64,000 bases of DNA from Streptomyces graminofaciens (GTDB lineage: Bacteria; Actinomycetota; Actinomycetes; Streptomycetales; Streptomycetaceae), in assembly GCF_030294945.1 (NCBI RefSeq), contig NZ_AP018448.1:8838501-8902500 (forward strand), given 5' to 3'. Below the pieces are notes generated by a model. It was not told the origin of the DNA. It did not search any database and saw only the letters and a program-made list of their open reading frames with translations. Position numbers and translations under genes: made by a program. Of this stretch, positions 26,417-34,348 are shown in pieces; positions within the stretch are counted from its first letter, which is position 1, and each line of letters opens with the position of its first letter.

Positions 26417-27043
26417 ATGGCGCGACAACGGCAGGAACGTGCGGAGCGGACGCGGGCCGCGCTCATCCACGCGGCTGCGGAGGTGTTCGACCAGGCCGGA
26501 TACCACGGCGCGGGTCTGAACGCGATCCTGCAGCGGGCGGGCATCACGACCGGAGCCATGTACTTCCACTTCAAGTCGAAGGAGGAGCTGGCCCGCGCGG
26601 TCATCGTCGACCAGGCCGCCGAGTTGCAGTGGCCCCGCGACAAGAAGGGTCTGCAACAGCTGATCGACGTGTGCCAGTACCTGGCCGTGGAGATGCGCTC
26701 GAACGTGCTGTTCCGGGCGGGCGTACGGCTGGCCGTCGAGCAGAGCGAGGTGAACCTCCTCGACTACTCGATCTACGACTGGTGGGCCGAGCAGTTCGGT
26801 GCGCATCTGGCGGAGGCGCGTGAGCTCGGGCAGCTGCATCCCGATGTCGACGAGGGTGCGTTCCCGCAGGTGCTCGTCGCCGCGTACACCGGGACGCAGA
26901 TCATGTCGCGGCTCGCCACCAACCGGGCCGACCTGCCCGAACGCATAGAGAACATGCTGCGATGTCTGCTGCCGGCCGTCGCGCCGGCGGAGGTCGTCGC
27001 CACGCTGGAGTTCCCCGGGAACGGCGGGGAAACGACTCCATGA
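26417..27043 (+). CDS. Gamma-butyrolactone receptor, ScbR/ArpA type (TetR family)
   Basis: 208 aa, typical receptor length. The TetR HTH region is RTRAALIHAAAEVFDQAGYHGAGLNAILQRAGITTGAMYFHFKSKEELA (residues 11-60), with the GxMYFHFxSKEELA ending of the GBL receptor subfamily. The ligand domain carries the conserved Trp in YDWWAEQF. It should repress its own gene and the divergent AfsA gene until a butyrolactone-type signal binds. It overlaps the following epimerase gene by 4 nt. Confidence 0.92.
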   Translation: MARQRQERAERTRAALIHAAAEVFDQAGYHGAGLNAILQRAGITTGAMYFHFKSKEELARAVIVDQAAELQWPRDKKGLQQLIDVCQYLAVEMRSNVLFRAGVRLAVEQSEVNLLDYSIYDWWAEQFGAHLAEARELGQLHPDVDEGAFPQVLVAAYTGTQIMSRLATNRADLPERIENMLRCLLPAVAPAEVVATLEFPGNGGETTP

Positions 27044-28017
27044 GCTCTGTCCGGGTGGTGCTGACGGGCTCGACCGGGTTCGTGGGGCGGGCGGTGCTCG
27101 GCGCTCTGCTGCGCGAAGGGGGCGCGGGCGGACGGGACGTCGAGGGCGGGCGGGACGTCGAGGTGCGTGCCGTGGTCCGTACGGTCCCCGCCGACGCCGG
27201 GGTGTCGGCGGGCGTGGAGTGGGTGCGGGCGGATCTGTCGGACCCGGCGTCGCTCGACGGTGTGGCGAGCGGCGCGGATGTCCTCGTGCATCTCGCCTGC
27301 CGGGTCGACGGCGACGCCGAGGAGTGCGAGCGGACGAACGTCGGCGGCACCCGGGCGATCGTCGCCGAGGCGCGGCGGGCCGGGGTGGGGCGCGTCGTCC
27401 AGCTGTCCACGGCGGCGGTGTACGGGCCCGGGCCGCACCGGGGCATACCCGTCGACGGGGTCACGCCGGCGCCGGTGTCCGCGGCCAGCCGTACCCGGTT
27501 GGCGGCGGAGCGGCTCGCGCTCGACGCGGGCGGGGTGGTGCTACGGCCCGGTCTCGTGCTCGGGGCCGGGGACCGTTGGGTCGTGCCCGCGCTCGGTGAA
27601 CTGCTGCGGCGGGTGCCGACGGCCTGGGACGGCGGGCGGGGGCAGGTGTCCGCGGTGGACGTCGGGGACCTGGCCCGGCTGGTCAGCGCCCTTGTGTCGA
27701 TGCCGGACGACGTGCCCTCCGGGGTGTATCACGCCAGCCATCCGGTGCCGGTACGCAACCGCGACCTGATGGCCCGGCTCGCGGAGCTGGACGTACTGCC
27801 GTCGGCGACCGGTGACCTGCCGTGGGACCAGTGCCTGGCGCGCCTGCGGGAGACCCCGGGCCGCATCAGTGAACGACAGTTCGAGCTGCTGGCCCGCGAT
27901 CACTGGTACGAGAGCGAGGAGATCTGGCGGCTGACGGGCTGCACACCCGGGCCGGGGCCGCTGGAGCGGTTGGGTGGGGCGGCGGGGTGGTATCGGGGGT
28001 GGCTCGGGGGCGGATGA
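27040..28017 (+). CDS. NAD-dependent epimerase/dehydratase (ScbC-like position)
   Basis: 325 aa extended SDR. The ATG at 27040 overlaps the receptor stop (ATGA). The nucleotide-binding motif is VRVVLTGSTGFVGRAVL (residues 4-20). QLSTAAVYGPG supplies Ser/Thr and Tyr near the active site, but the usual YxxxK is degenerate (SRTRLAAERL), as in many bacterial members. Epimerase genes next to afsA/scbR pairs are known (scbC of S. coelicolor) and presumably modify the signal molecule. Confidence 0.8.
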   Translation: MSSVRVVLTGSTGFVGRAVLGALLREGGAGGRDVEGGRDVEVRAVVRTVPADAGVSAGVEWVRADLSDPASLDGVASGADVLVHLACRVDGDAEECERTNVGGTRAIVAEARRAGVGRVVQLSTAAVYGPGPHRGIPVDGVTPAPVSAASRTRLAAERLALDAGGVVLRPGLVLGAGDRWVVPALGELLRRVPTAWDGGRGQVSAVDVGDLARLVSALVSMPDDVPSGVYHASHPVPVRNRDLMARLAELDVLPSATGDLPWDQCLARLRETPGRISERQFELLARDHWYESEEIWRLTGCTPGPGPLERLGGAAGWYRGWLGGG

Positions 28018-28024
28018 GGATGCG

Positions 28025-28118
28025 GGTTGCCGGGTTGCCGGGTTGCCGGGTTGCCGGGCTGTGGGGCTGCCGGGCTGTGGGTCGGTGCCGGGGCTTCCCG
28101 GCGGGGGCGCGCCCCCGC
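28025..28118. repeat. GGTTGCCG tandem repeats and GC palindrome
   Basis: An 8-bp unit GGTTGCCG is repeated at least four times from 28025, then degenerate copies. An 18-bp perfect palindrome GCGGGGGCGCGCCCCCGC at 28101-28118 follows and may act as a terminator for the receptor-epimerase transcript. Confidence 0.7.
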
Positions 28119-28269
28119 GGCTGCCGCCCGGTTGCGGCTGAGGCTCGGTTGTGCGGCACCCGGCGGCTTCGGCTGGGCGGGGGTGGGTCGCGCGGCCCGG
28201 CGCTCACGGGGTGCCGCTGCGCCCACCCGTGCCGCCCCTGGCGGCACGATTGCCCGCAGTTGGGGTGGG

Positions 28270-28395
28270 GGTGGGGGAAGTGCCGGTACACGGTCATGGG
28301 CGACACACCCGCGGCCTTGGGCGACGTCGGTCACGGTCGCCGCGGCCTTGGGCGACGTCGGTCACGGTCGTCGCGTCGTAACCGCGCTCGCTGAA
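28270..28395 (-). pseudogene. TetR regulator remnant with 31-bp internal duplication
   Basis: The minus strand reads ERGYDATTVTDVA, then after a frame change KAAGVSPMTVYRHFP, which is a TetR helix-turn-helix. A 31-bp unit containing TTGGGCGACGTCGGTCACGG is duplicated in tandem (28310-28340 and 28341-28371), which breaks the frame. The rest of the gene is absent. It abuts an SDR remnant on the opposite strand, suggesting that a former divergent TetR/SDR pair collapsed by deletion. Confidence 0.6.
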
Positions 28396-28397
28396 CG

Positions 28398-28667
28398 ATG
28401 AGCATGACCCTGGCCAACCAGCTCGGGGCCCGGGGAATCACAGTGAACGCGGTTGCCCAGGGAGCCACCCGGACGGTGACCAACGGGGCAGCCTTCGAGG
28501 CGCCGGGACTCGCCGAACTCATCGCCGGCACGACGGCGCTCGCTCGGCCGGGCGGGCCCGACGACGTCGCGGACGTGGTCGCGTTCCTCGCCTCCGACAC
28601 GGCGCGCTGGACCACCGGGCAGGTCATCGACGCGAGCGGCGGCCTGTTCCTCGGCACGCGAGTCTGA
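28398..28667 (+). pseudogene. SDR oxidoreductase C-terminal remnant
   Basis: 89 codons that read MSMTLANQLGARGITVNAVAQG and later VVAFLASDTARWTTGQVIDASGGL, the last third of a classical short-chain dehydrogenase. The Rossmann glycine motif and the YxxxK catalytic pair are missing. The truncation point lies next to the TetR remnant. The ATG is an internal Met of the ancestral protein; no ribosome site precedes it. Confidence 0.75.
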
Positions 28668-28922
28668 GCGGAGGAGGGGCGGCGCTGTCACCCCGACACG
28701 CCCAACTTGGCCAAGTGGTTGCCGAGTTGGGCATGCGGGGTGTCCGTGCGGGCAAGCGGCGGTACGTTCGCAGGACTGGGGGCCGGGCCCTCTCGTCCCG
28801 TGAACGAAAGAACGGCGGGCGGGAGCGCGACGACGGGTCCCCACCCCCGGTGCCCGGAGCACGCATCGCCGTCCGGTGTCCCGTGGGAGCCAGTTCCCGT
28901 GACGGATACCGAGGTCAAGCCC

Positions 28923-29627
28923 ATGGTGAAGCAGGTGAGAGCGGAACGCACCCGGCAGGCGCTGATCGCGGCGGCGGCCATCGAGTTCGACCGGCAGGGG
29001 TACGCCGGTACGTCGCTGTCCGCCGTGCATCGGGCCTGCGGGGTGACGATGGGAGCGCTCACCTTCCACTTCCCCGCCAAGGCGGACCTGGCCACCGCCG
29101 TCTGCCACGAGGCCGAGGACGTCACCCGTCGGGCGCTCGCACGACTCGCCCCGGCGAGTGCCCTCCCCCCGGTCGCCGAGGTCACCTTCGCCGTGGCCCG
29201 GCTGCTGGACGAGGAGGTCACCGTCCGCGCCGCGGCCCGGCTCACCCAGGAGCAGGCCGTCCCCTCCCGCTGGCGCACGGTCTGGCGCGCCGCGTTACGG
29301 GAGTCCGTGGCCCCGGCCCGCGAACGGCCCCGCCCCGGACCCGAGCCCGAAGAACTGGAACTGCTCGCGGTCTACCTCACCGCGGGCGCCGAAGCGGCCC
29401 TGCGCGCGGGCCGCACCGGCAAGGAGGTCCGGACCGACCTGGAGTGCCTGTGGGCGCTGGTGCTCGATCCCGGGCCGTCGATCACCGCCGAGGCGTGTCC
29501 ACCGGGTGCGGGCGAGTGTCCGACGGGCGCCGACAACCCGTGTCCGGTCGGCGCCCCTCCCTCACCCACGCCCACGCCCGCACCCTTCTCCTCTTCCTCG
29601 ATCGCTTCGAAAAGGCTCACTCCATGA
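28923..29627 (+). CDS. TetR regulator, GBL pseudo-receptor type, with TTA codon
   Basis: 234 aa. The ATG at 28923 (MVKQVRAERTRQALIAAAAIEFDRQGYAGTSLSAVHRACGVTMGALTFHFPAKADLATAV) aligns with ScbR/CprB-type starts and follows ACCGAGGTCAAGCCC; a GTG at 28899 is the alternative. The HTH resembles GBL receptors, but the ligand domain is divergent and ends in a Pro/Ser-rich tail. Codon 125 is TTA (29295-29297), so translation may need the bldA tRNA. This is the only TTA codon I found in the GBL-controlled cluster. Its stop overlaps the SDR start. Confidence 0.82.
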   Translation: MVKQVRAERTRQALIAAAAIEFDRQGYAGTSLSAVHRACGVTMGALTFHFPAKADLATAVCHEAEDVTRRALARLAPASALPPVAEVTFAVARLLDEEVTVRAAARLTQEQAVPSRWRTVWRAALRESVAPARERPRPGPEPEELELLAVYLTAGAEAALRAGRTGKEVRTDLECLWALVLDPGPSITAEACPPGAGECPTGADNPCPVGAPPSPTPTPAPFSSSSIASKRLTP

Positions 29628-30385
29628 CTCGACGCTGCGCGCTCGTCACCGGCGGTTCCCGGGGCATCGGTGCCGCCATCGCGACCGAACTCGCCGCCAC
29701 CGGGCACCGCGTGGCCGTGCACTGCCGTGCCGACTCCGCCGCCGCGAAGGCCGTGCTGGACACCCTGCCCGGCACCGGCCACGCCTTCGTCACCGGTGAT
29801 GTCGGCGCACCCGGCGCGGCCCGGGAGATCATCGACTCCGCGGTCGAACAGCTGGGCACGGTCGACGTCCTCGTCAACAACGCCGGCGTCCACACCGAAC
29901 AGCCCGTCGCCACCACCTCGTACGAGGACTGGCGGGCCGACTGGCGGCGCCTGGTCGACGTCAACCTCCTCGGCCCCGCCGATCTCATCTGGCACCACGT
30001 CGACCACCTCCGCCACCGACTTCAGGGCCCCCAGGGCGCGCGCATCGTCAACGTCGGCTCACGCGGCGCCTACCGCGGCGAACCCGACGCCCCGGCCTAC
30101 GGCGCGACCAAGGCCGCCCTGCACGCGCTGACCCAGTCGCTCGCCCAGTCGCTGGGCCCGCTCGGCATCGCGGTGACCGCCGTCGCCCCGGGATTCGTCC
30201 GCACCGACCTCACGGAACCCATGCTCGTCGGGCCCGCCGAGGAGGACGTACGCCGGCAGAGCCCGCTCGGCAGGATCGCCGTGCCCTCGGACGTCGCGGC
30301 CGCCGTGGCCTGGCTGAGCAGCGTCGGGGCCGAGTGGTGCAGCGGCACCGTGATCGACGTCAACGGCGCCTCCCACCTGCGCTGA
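29624..30385 (+). CDS. SDR-family oxidoreductase
   Basis: 253 aa classical short-chain dehydrogenase. The cofactor loop is VTGGSRGIGAAIA (residues 8-20) and LVNNAGV is near 85. The catalytic Ser is in NVGSRGAY and the Tyr/Lys in YGATKAAL near 160. The C-terminal GTVIDVNGASHLR is typical. Coupled (ATGA) to the pseudo-receptor gene. In GBL loci a reductase often reduces the 6-keto group of the precursor, so it may serve the hormone or the cluster product. Confidence 0.85.
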   Translation: MTRRCALVTGGSRGIGAAIATELAATGHRVAVHCRADSAAAKAVLDTLPGTGHAFVTGDVGAPGAAREIIDSAVEQLGTVDVLVNNAGVHTEQPVATTSYEDWRADWRRLVDVNLLGPADLIWHHVDHLRHRLQGPQGARIVNVGSRGAYRGEPDAPAYGATKAALHALTQSLAQSLGPLGIAVTAVAPGFVRTDLTEPMLVGPAEEDVRRQSPLGRIAVPSDVAAAVAWLSSVGAEWCSGTVIDVNGASHLR

Positions 30386-30420
30386 CCCTCACCTCCCGAC
30401 CACCTATGAACGGAGACACC

Positions 30421-31275
30421 GTGCGCGCCGCGCTTCTGCAGATCGCCGTACGACCGGACGAACCCGTCGCCGAGCGACGCACCCGCGTGGCCGGCCTCGT
30501 CCGCGCGCAGCACACCGCCGACCTCGTGCTGTTGCCGGAACTCTGGACGGTCGGCGCGTTCGCCTTCGACACGTTCCGCGAGCAGGCCGAGCCTCTCGAC
30601 GGGCCCACGGCACGGGCCATGGGCGAGGCCGCGGCCGCCGCGCGGGTCTGGCTGCACGCGGGCTCGATCATCGAGCGCGGCCCGGGCGACACCCTGTACA
30701 ACACCTCCCTGGTGTTCGCCCCCGACGGCACCCCGCACCGGACGTACCGGAAGATCCACCGCTTCGGCTTCGACCGCGGCGAGGCGACCCTGCTGGCCAG
30801 GGGGGACGAGACGGTCACCGCCGTGCTCGACGTCCCCGGGACGGCCGGACCCACCGCCGGACCCACCGCCGGACCCACCGCCGGACCCACCGCCGGACTC
30901 ACCGCCGGGCTCGCCACCTGCTACGACCTGCGCTTCCCCGAGCAGTTCCGGCTGCTGGTGGACGCCGGTGCCGAACTGTTCCTCGTCCCGGCAGGCTGGC
31001 CCGCCGCCCGCCGCGCCCACTGGTCACTGCTGGCCCGCGCCCGAGCCGTCGAGTCCCAGGCGTACGTCCTCGCCTGCGGTACGGCCGGCACACACGCCGG
31101 GGTCGAACAGGCCGGGCACAGCGTCGTCGTCGACCCGTGGGGTGAAGTCCTCGCCGAGGCCGGCCCGGGGGAGGAGACCCTCGTCGTCGACCTCGATCCG
31201 ACCCTCGTCGCGAAGACCCGCGCCGAGTTCCCCGCCCTTCGCGATCGAGTGCTCGGTGTGCCCGCGCCCCGGTGA
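30421..31275 (+). CDS. Carbon-nitrogen hydrolase (nitrilase superfamily)
   Basis: 284 aa. The GTG at 30421 is chosen because GGAG lies 5 nt upstream; the ATG at 30406 has no ribosome site. The Glu-Lys-Cys triad is visible: LLPELW near residue 44, YRKIHRFGFDRGE near 118, and ATCYDLRFPE near 168. It resembles omega-amidase-type members. A run of 12-bp tandem repeats inserts TAGPTAGPTAGPTAG just before the catalytic Cys strand. It may hydrolyse or form an amide in the cluster pathway. Confidence 0.85.
   Translation: MRAALLQIAVRPDEPVAERRTRVAGLVRAQHTADLVLLPELWTVGAFAFDTFREQAEPLDGPTARAMGEAAAAARVWLHAGSIIERGPGDTLYNTSLVFAPDGTPHRTYRKIHRFGFDRGEATLLARGDETVTAVLDVPGTAGPTAGPTAGPTAGPTAGLTAGLATCYDLRFPEQFRLLVDAGAELFLVPAGWPAARRAHWSLLARARAVESQAYVLACGTAGTHAGVEQAGHSVVVDPWGEVLAEAGPGEETLVVDLDPTLVAKTRAEFPALRDRVLGVPAPR
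30841..30912 (+). repeat. In-frame 12-bp tandem repeats in nitrilase-family gene
   Basis: The unit ACCGCCGGACCC is repeated about six times with minor changes and adds TAGP units to the protein between the DVPG and LATC strands. Confidence 0.85.
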
Positions 31276-31289
31276 CCGAGCCCCGGCGA

Positions 31290-31332
31290 CAGGTGCCGCC
31301 CGCCCCGCGAGTACCGGGGCGGGCGGCACCTG
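31290..31332 (+). terminator. Strong 18-bp stem-loop terminator
   Basis: CAGGTGCCGCCCGCCCCG (31290-31307) pairs perfectly with CGGGGCGGGCGGCACCTG (31315-31332) across a 7-nt loop, 15 nt after the nitrilase-family stop. There is no T-run, which is usual for Streptomyces terminators. It probably separates this operon from the next. Confidence 0.8.
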
Positions 31333-31531
31333 TCGTCTGTCCCCGACGAGGGCCACTGACGCCTCCAACTACCGCTCTCCACAAGGTGGTTGGGTAATTT
31401 CCCCCGCCCCCTTGCGGCCCACGCGGCAGACGTGTAACACTCTTTCGCGAGGCAGTCTGCCCACTTCCAGGAACCCTTCGAAGAGCTCCAAGAGCTCCAG
31501 GTTTTCCCTCAAGGGCCCTCGCACTGCCGTC

Positions 31532-31558
31532 GCGTCGCCATCGAGCGGCGCTTTTTTT
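31532..31558 (+). terminator. Rho-independent terminator-like attenuator in a 5' leader
   Basis: GCGTCGC (31532-31538) pairs with GCGGCGC (31545-31551) across a 6-nt loop and is followed at once by seven T residues. It lies only 24 nt before the ATG at 31583, leaving no room for a promoter after it. Transcripts for the downstream gene must therefore pass it. The leader from 31333 also has repeated GAGCTCCA units. Confidence 0.6.
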
Positions 31559-31582
31559 GTTTCCCACGAAGGTGAGGCGACC

Positions 31583-32275
31583 ATGGCCGACCCGACCCCC
31601 TCACAGTCCCGCCCGGAACGGTGCGCGTCCCACCGCTGTCGCCGGGCGGCCCGTTCCGAGGCGCTGCGGCGCAGGCCCGCCGCGCCCGGCTCCCGGCTCT
31701 GCGGATCGTGCGGGCGCGCCCTCGCGGCCGACCTGGCGGCGCTGCCCGCACTCCACCACGAGAGCGAGCAGCAACTCGTACTCCCCGCACGCCAGGCGGG
31801 CCTCGCCCGGGTCACGGGCCACCGCCCGGACGCGCCGCCCGTGAGCGACGCGGCGCTGGAGGCCCGCCACGACGCCGTCGTACGCCTGGCCTCCTGGGCC
31901 CGGCTCGTGCTGGACGAGAGCGCGGACGCGGCCACCGGGGCACCGCCCGGCCGTACGGTCCCCGAACTGGCCGCCTTCCTCCACCGGCACGTCGGCTTCC
32001 TGGCCGCCCACCCCGCCGCGGGCCCGGCGGCCGACGAGATCGCCCAGGTGGCCACCGCCCTGCGGCTCGTCGTGTCGCCGCCCAAGCCCGAACTGGTACC
32101 GCTCGGCCGGTGCGTGGAGCCCGGCTGCGACGCCGAGGTGTCGCTGCCCGGGCGCGGCGGCGACGACCTGGTGCTGCGCGGACCGATGTGCGGCGCGGGA
32201 CACGTACTCACGCCACGCCAGTGGCTTCTTCTGAACCAGCGTCAATCAGCAGCGACAATCCAGGAGTCGGCATGA
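31583..32275 (+). CDS. Hypothetical protein with Cys/His clusters
   Basis: 230 aa, unassigned. The ATG at 31583 follows GAAGGTGAGGCGACC. Two terminal Cys/His groups suggest zinc sites: RCASHRCRR..LCGSCGRALA at the N-terminus, and GRCVEPGCDAEV..PMCGAGHVLTPRQWL at the C-terminus. The latter resembles a zinc ribbon joined to a helix-turn-helix-like end. The middle is helical and Ala-rich. Its stop overlaps the small HTH gene (ATGA). This pair sits behind an attenuator-like terminator and may be a local regulatory unit of the cluster. Confidence 0.7.
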   Translation: MADPTPSQSRPERCASHRCRRAARSEALRRRPAAPGSRLCGSCGRALAADLAALPALHHESEQQLVLPARQAGLARVTGHRPDAPPVSDAALEARHDAVVRLASWARLVLDESADAATGAPPGRTVPELAAFLHRHVGFLAAHPAAGPAADEIAQVATALRLVVSPPKPELVPLGRCVEPGCDAEVSLPGRGGDDLVLRGPMCGAGHVLTPRQWLLLNQRQSAATIQESA

Positions 32276-32466
32276 ACAACGACGTGCACACCCCGCGCGG
32301 CAAGCGCGTCCCCACCTCGCTCGCCGCCCTCGCCCTCGGCGTCCGCGAGGGCACGATCCGCCAGTGGGCCCGCCGAGGCAAGATCACCCGGTACGGCACC
32401 AAGCGCCAGGCCCTGTACGACCTGAACGAGCTGACCGCGCTCGCGGCCGGCGAGAGCGCCACGTAA
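32272..32466 (+). CDS. Small helix-turn-helix protein
   Basis: 64 aa, almost entirely a MerR/excisionase-like winged HTH (VPTSLAALALGVREGTIRQWARRGKITRYGTKRQALYDLNELTALA, about residues 12-57). CAGGAGTCGGC before the ATG is both the end of the previous gene and the ribosome site. Similar tiny HTH proteins partner Cys-rich proteins in Streptomyces, and the two may act together on DNA. No mobile-element genes are nearby, so an excisionase role is unlikely. Confidence 0.75.
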   Translation: MNNDVHTPRGKRVPTSLAALALGVREGTIRQWARRGKITRYGTKRQALYDLNELTALAAGESAT

Positions 32467-32591
32467 CAGCGTCCGGCACGACGTAACAGCACCCGGCATC
32501 CCGTAACACCCCACACCCACAGCACCGTTCGGCCCCGCCGCGCGGTGCTTTCGCATGCCCGAACACGGGCGGCACCTGAGGAGAGACCACA

Positions 32592-34307
32592 GTGGAGACA
32601 CCCCAGACACCCCAGACACCCCGCGCGACCGCCCAGGACGCACCCGAGGCAGCCCAGTGGCAGCAGCACTGGCAGGCCCGCCGCGACCCCTTCGTCGAGG
32701 AGTGCTTCCGGGCCCGCGAGAGCCTGCTCGCCGATCTGAAGGACCCGGCCGCCGCACAGGCCCGCGTCCTGGACGACCTCATCGACATCGGCGCCAGCTC
32801 GCTGCACTGGAAGGAGGAGGGGTACGACGTCATCGCCGCCGACCCGGGCACCTTCCGTTCCGTGCTGCCGATCATGCGCTACAACGACTTCGTCGAGCAG
32901 ATCGACCGGGAGACCCGCACCAAGGGCGGCATCCTCTCGTGCAGCCCCGTACTGCGCTGGCTCAAGACCAGCGGGACGACGGGCACCCCCAAGCGCGTCC
33001 CGTACACGCTGCACTGGCTGCTGAAGTACCGGATCCCGGCGATGAAGGCCATGTGGGGCACCTACCTGGAGCACCACCCGGAGATCCTCGCCCACCCCTG
33101 GGCCACGCTCGACACCCAGACCGTCCGCGAGGACGTGTACGACTTCGTGCACGGTGTCGAGCACCAGGCGATCAGCAACCGGCATCCGCAGATCAACAGC
33201 CGGGACTGGAACCCGCCGTGGTACGAGTCCCCGTGGTTCGGCCCCGACACGCCCACCAGCCACGCCGGGCGGATGTACCACCGCGTACGGCACCTCGTCG
33301 GCAAGGACCTGCACTACATCTCGGCGATCAACCCCAGCACCCTCGTCTCACTGCGCGACCTGATCGCCGAGCACGGTGCCGAGCTGGTGCGCGACCTGCG
33401 CGAGGGCACCCTCCGAGGCAGGCCATGGACCGAGCCCGACGAGAAGGCCGCGCTGCACCTCGAACATGCCCTGGCCAAGGGCGAGTTCAGCCTCGTCGAC
33501 GTCTGGCCGTCACTCACCCTCTACAGCTGCTGGCTGTCCGCCTCCGCCGAGCTGTACCGGCCGCGCCTGGACGCCGTACTGCCCGGTGTCGCCAAGCTGC
33601 CGTTCATGAGCTGCGGCACCGAGGGCGTCACCACCATCCCCGTGGACGACACCCTGGAGAGCCAGCCGCTCGCCATCAGCCAGGCGTACTTCGAGTTCGT
33701 CCCCGCCGACGTACCGCTCGGCCGGCTCCTCGACGCCGGCGAGACGGTCGAGACCCTGCTGTACGACGAGGTCGAGGCGGGCCGCGACTACCACCTGATC
33801 ATGTCCCAGGGGAACGGCCTGTACCGACTGTGGACCGGCGACATCTACCGCGTCGACCGGATCGTCGACGGCACGCCCTGGGTCCACTTCACCCATCGCG
33901 ACGGCGTCTACCACTCCTTCACCGGCGAGAAGATCACCGAGGGCCAGGTCACCCAGGCCATCCGGCAGGGCCTCGAAGGCAGCGGCCTCGACACCGGCCT
34001 CTACATGTGCGGGCCGCGCTGGGACGAGCCGCCGTCCTACACCGTCGTCGTCGAAGTCCCGGCCCCCGGCGCCGAGTTGGACCGGGAACTGTCCGCCGCC
34101 ATCGACCGCGAGCTGTCCGTCATCAACATCGAGTACGCCTCGAAGCGGGACAGCGGCCGGCTCGCCGGCCTCCGGGTGCGGACCGTGGCGCAGGGCGCGA
34201 TCGCCGCGTACGTCGAGTCGCGGCGGCAGCAGGGCAACGCCACTCAGTACAAGTACAAGCCGTTCCAGAAGGACATCGACTTCGTCGACGCCGTCGTCCC
34301 CCACTGA
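32592..34307 (+). CDS. GH3-family acyl-adenylating ligase
   Basis: 571 aa from a GTG after GAGGAGAGACCACA. It matches the GH3 auxin-responsive family of ANL-fold enzymes. The ATP/phosphate loop is LKTSGTTGTPKRVPYT near residue 125, RLWTGDIYRVDRIV is near 415, and SFTGEKITEGQV is near 441. Plant GH3 enzymes adenylate a carboxylic acid and join it to an amino acid. This bacterial member most likely activates an acid intermediate for amide or thioester formation. It begins the core biosynthetic operon; the N-terminus is Pro/Gln/Thr-rich. Confidence 0.8.
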   Translation: METPQTPQTPRATAQDAPEAAQWQQHWQARRDPFVEECFRARESLLADLKDPAAAQARVLDDLIDIGASSLHWKEEGYDVIAADPGTFRSVLPIMRYNDFVEQIDRETRTKGGILSCSPVLRWLKTSGTTGTPKRVPYTLHWLLKYRIPAMKAMWGTYLEHHPEILAHPWATLDTQTVREDVYDFVHGVEHQAISNRHPQINSRDWNPPWYESPWFGPDTPTSHAGRMYHRVRHLVGKDLHYISAINPSTLVSLRDLIAEHGAELVRDLREGTLRGRPWTEPDEKAALHLEHALAKGEFSLVDVWPSLTLYSCWLSASAELYRPRLDAVLPGVAKLPFMSCGTEGVTTIPVDDTLESQPLAISQAYFEFVPADVPLGRLLDAGETVETLLYDEVEAGRDYHLIMSQGNGLYRLWTGDIYRVDRIVDGTPWVHFTHRDGVYHSFTGEKITEGQVTQAIRQGLEGSGLDTGLYMCGPRWDEPPSYTVVVEVPAPGAELDRELSAAIDRELSVINIEYASKRDSGRLAGLRVRTVAQGAIAAYVESRRQQGNATQYKYKPFQKDIDFVDAVVPH

Positions 34308-34348
34308 CCTAACCGCTTTAACCGGTTACCGAACAAGGAGAGCTGACC

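Noticed and set aside
32272..32466. Excisionase of an integrated element
   Set aside because: The HTH is excisionase-like, but no integrase, rep gene or att-site repeat is present nearby.
34318..34336. TAACCGGTTA palindrome before the Cys-hydrolase gene as a third receptor operator
   Set aside because: It does not share the AGAG-N-CG-N-CTCT core of the two matching sites and is short; a chance palindrome is likely.
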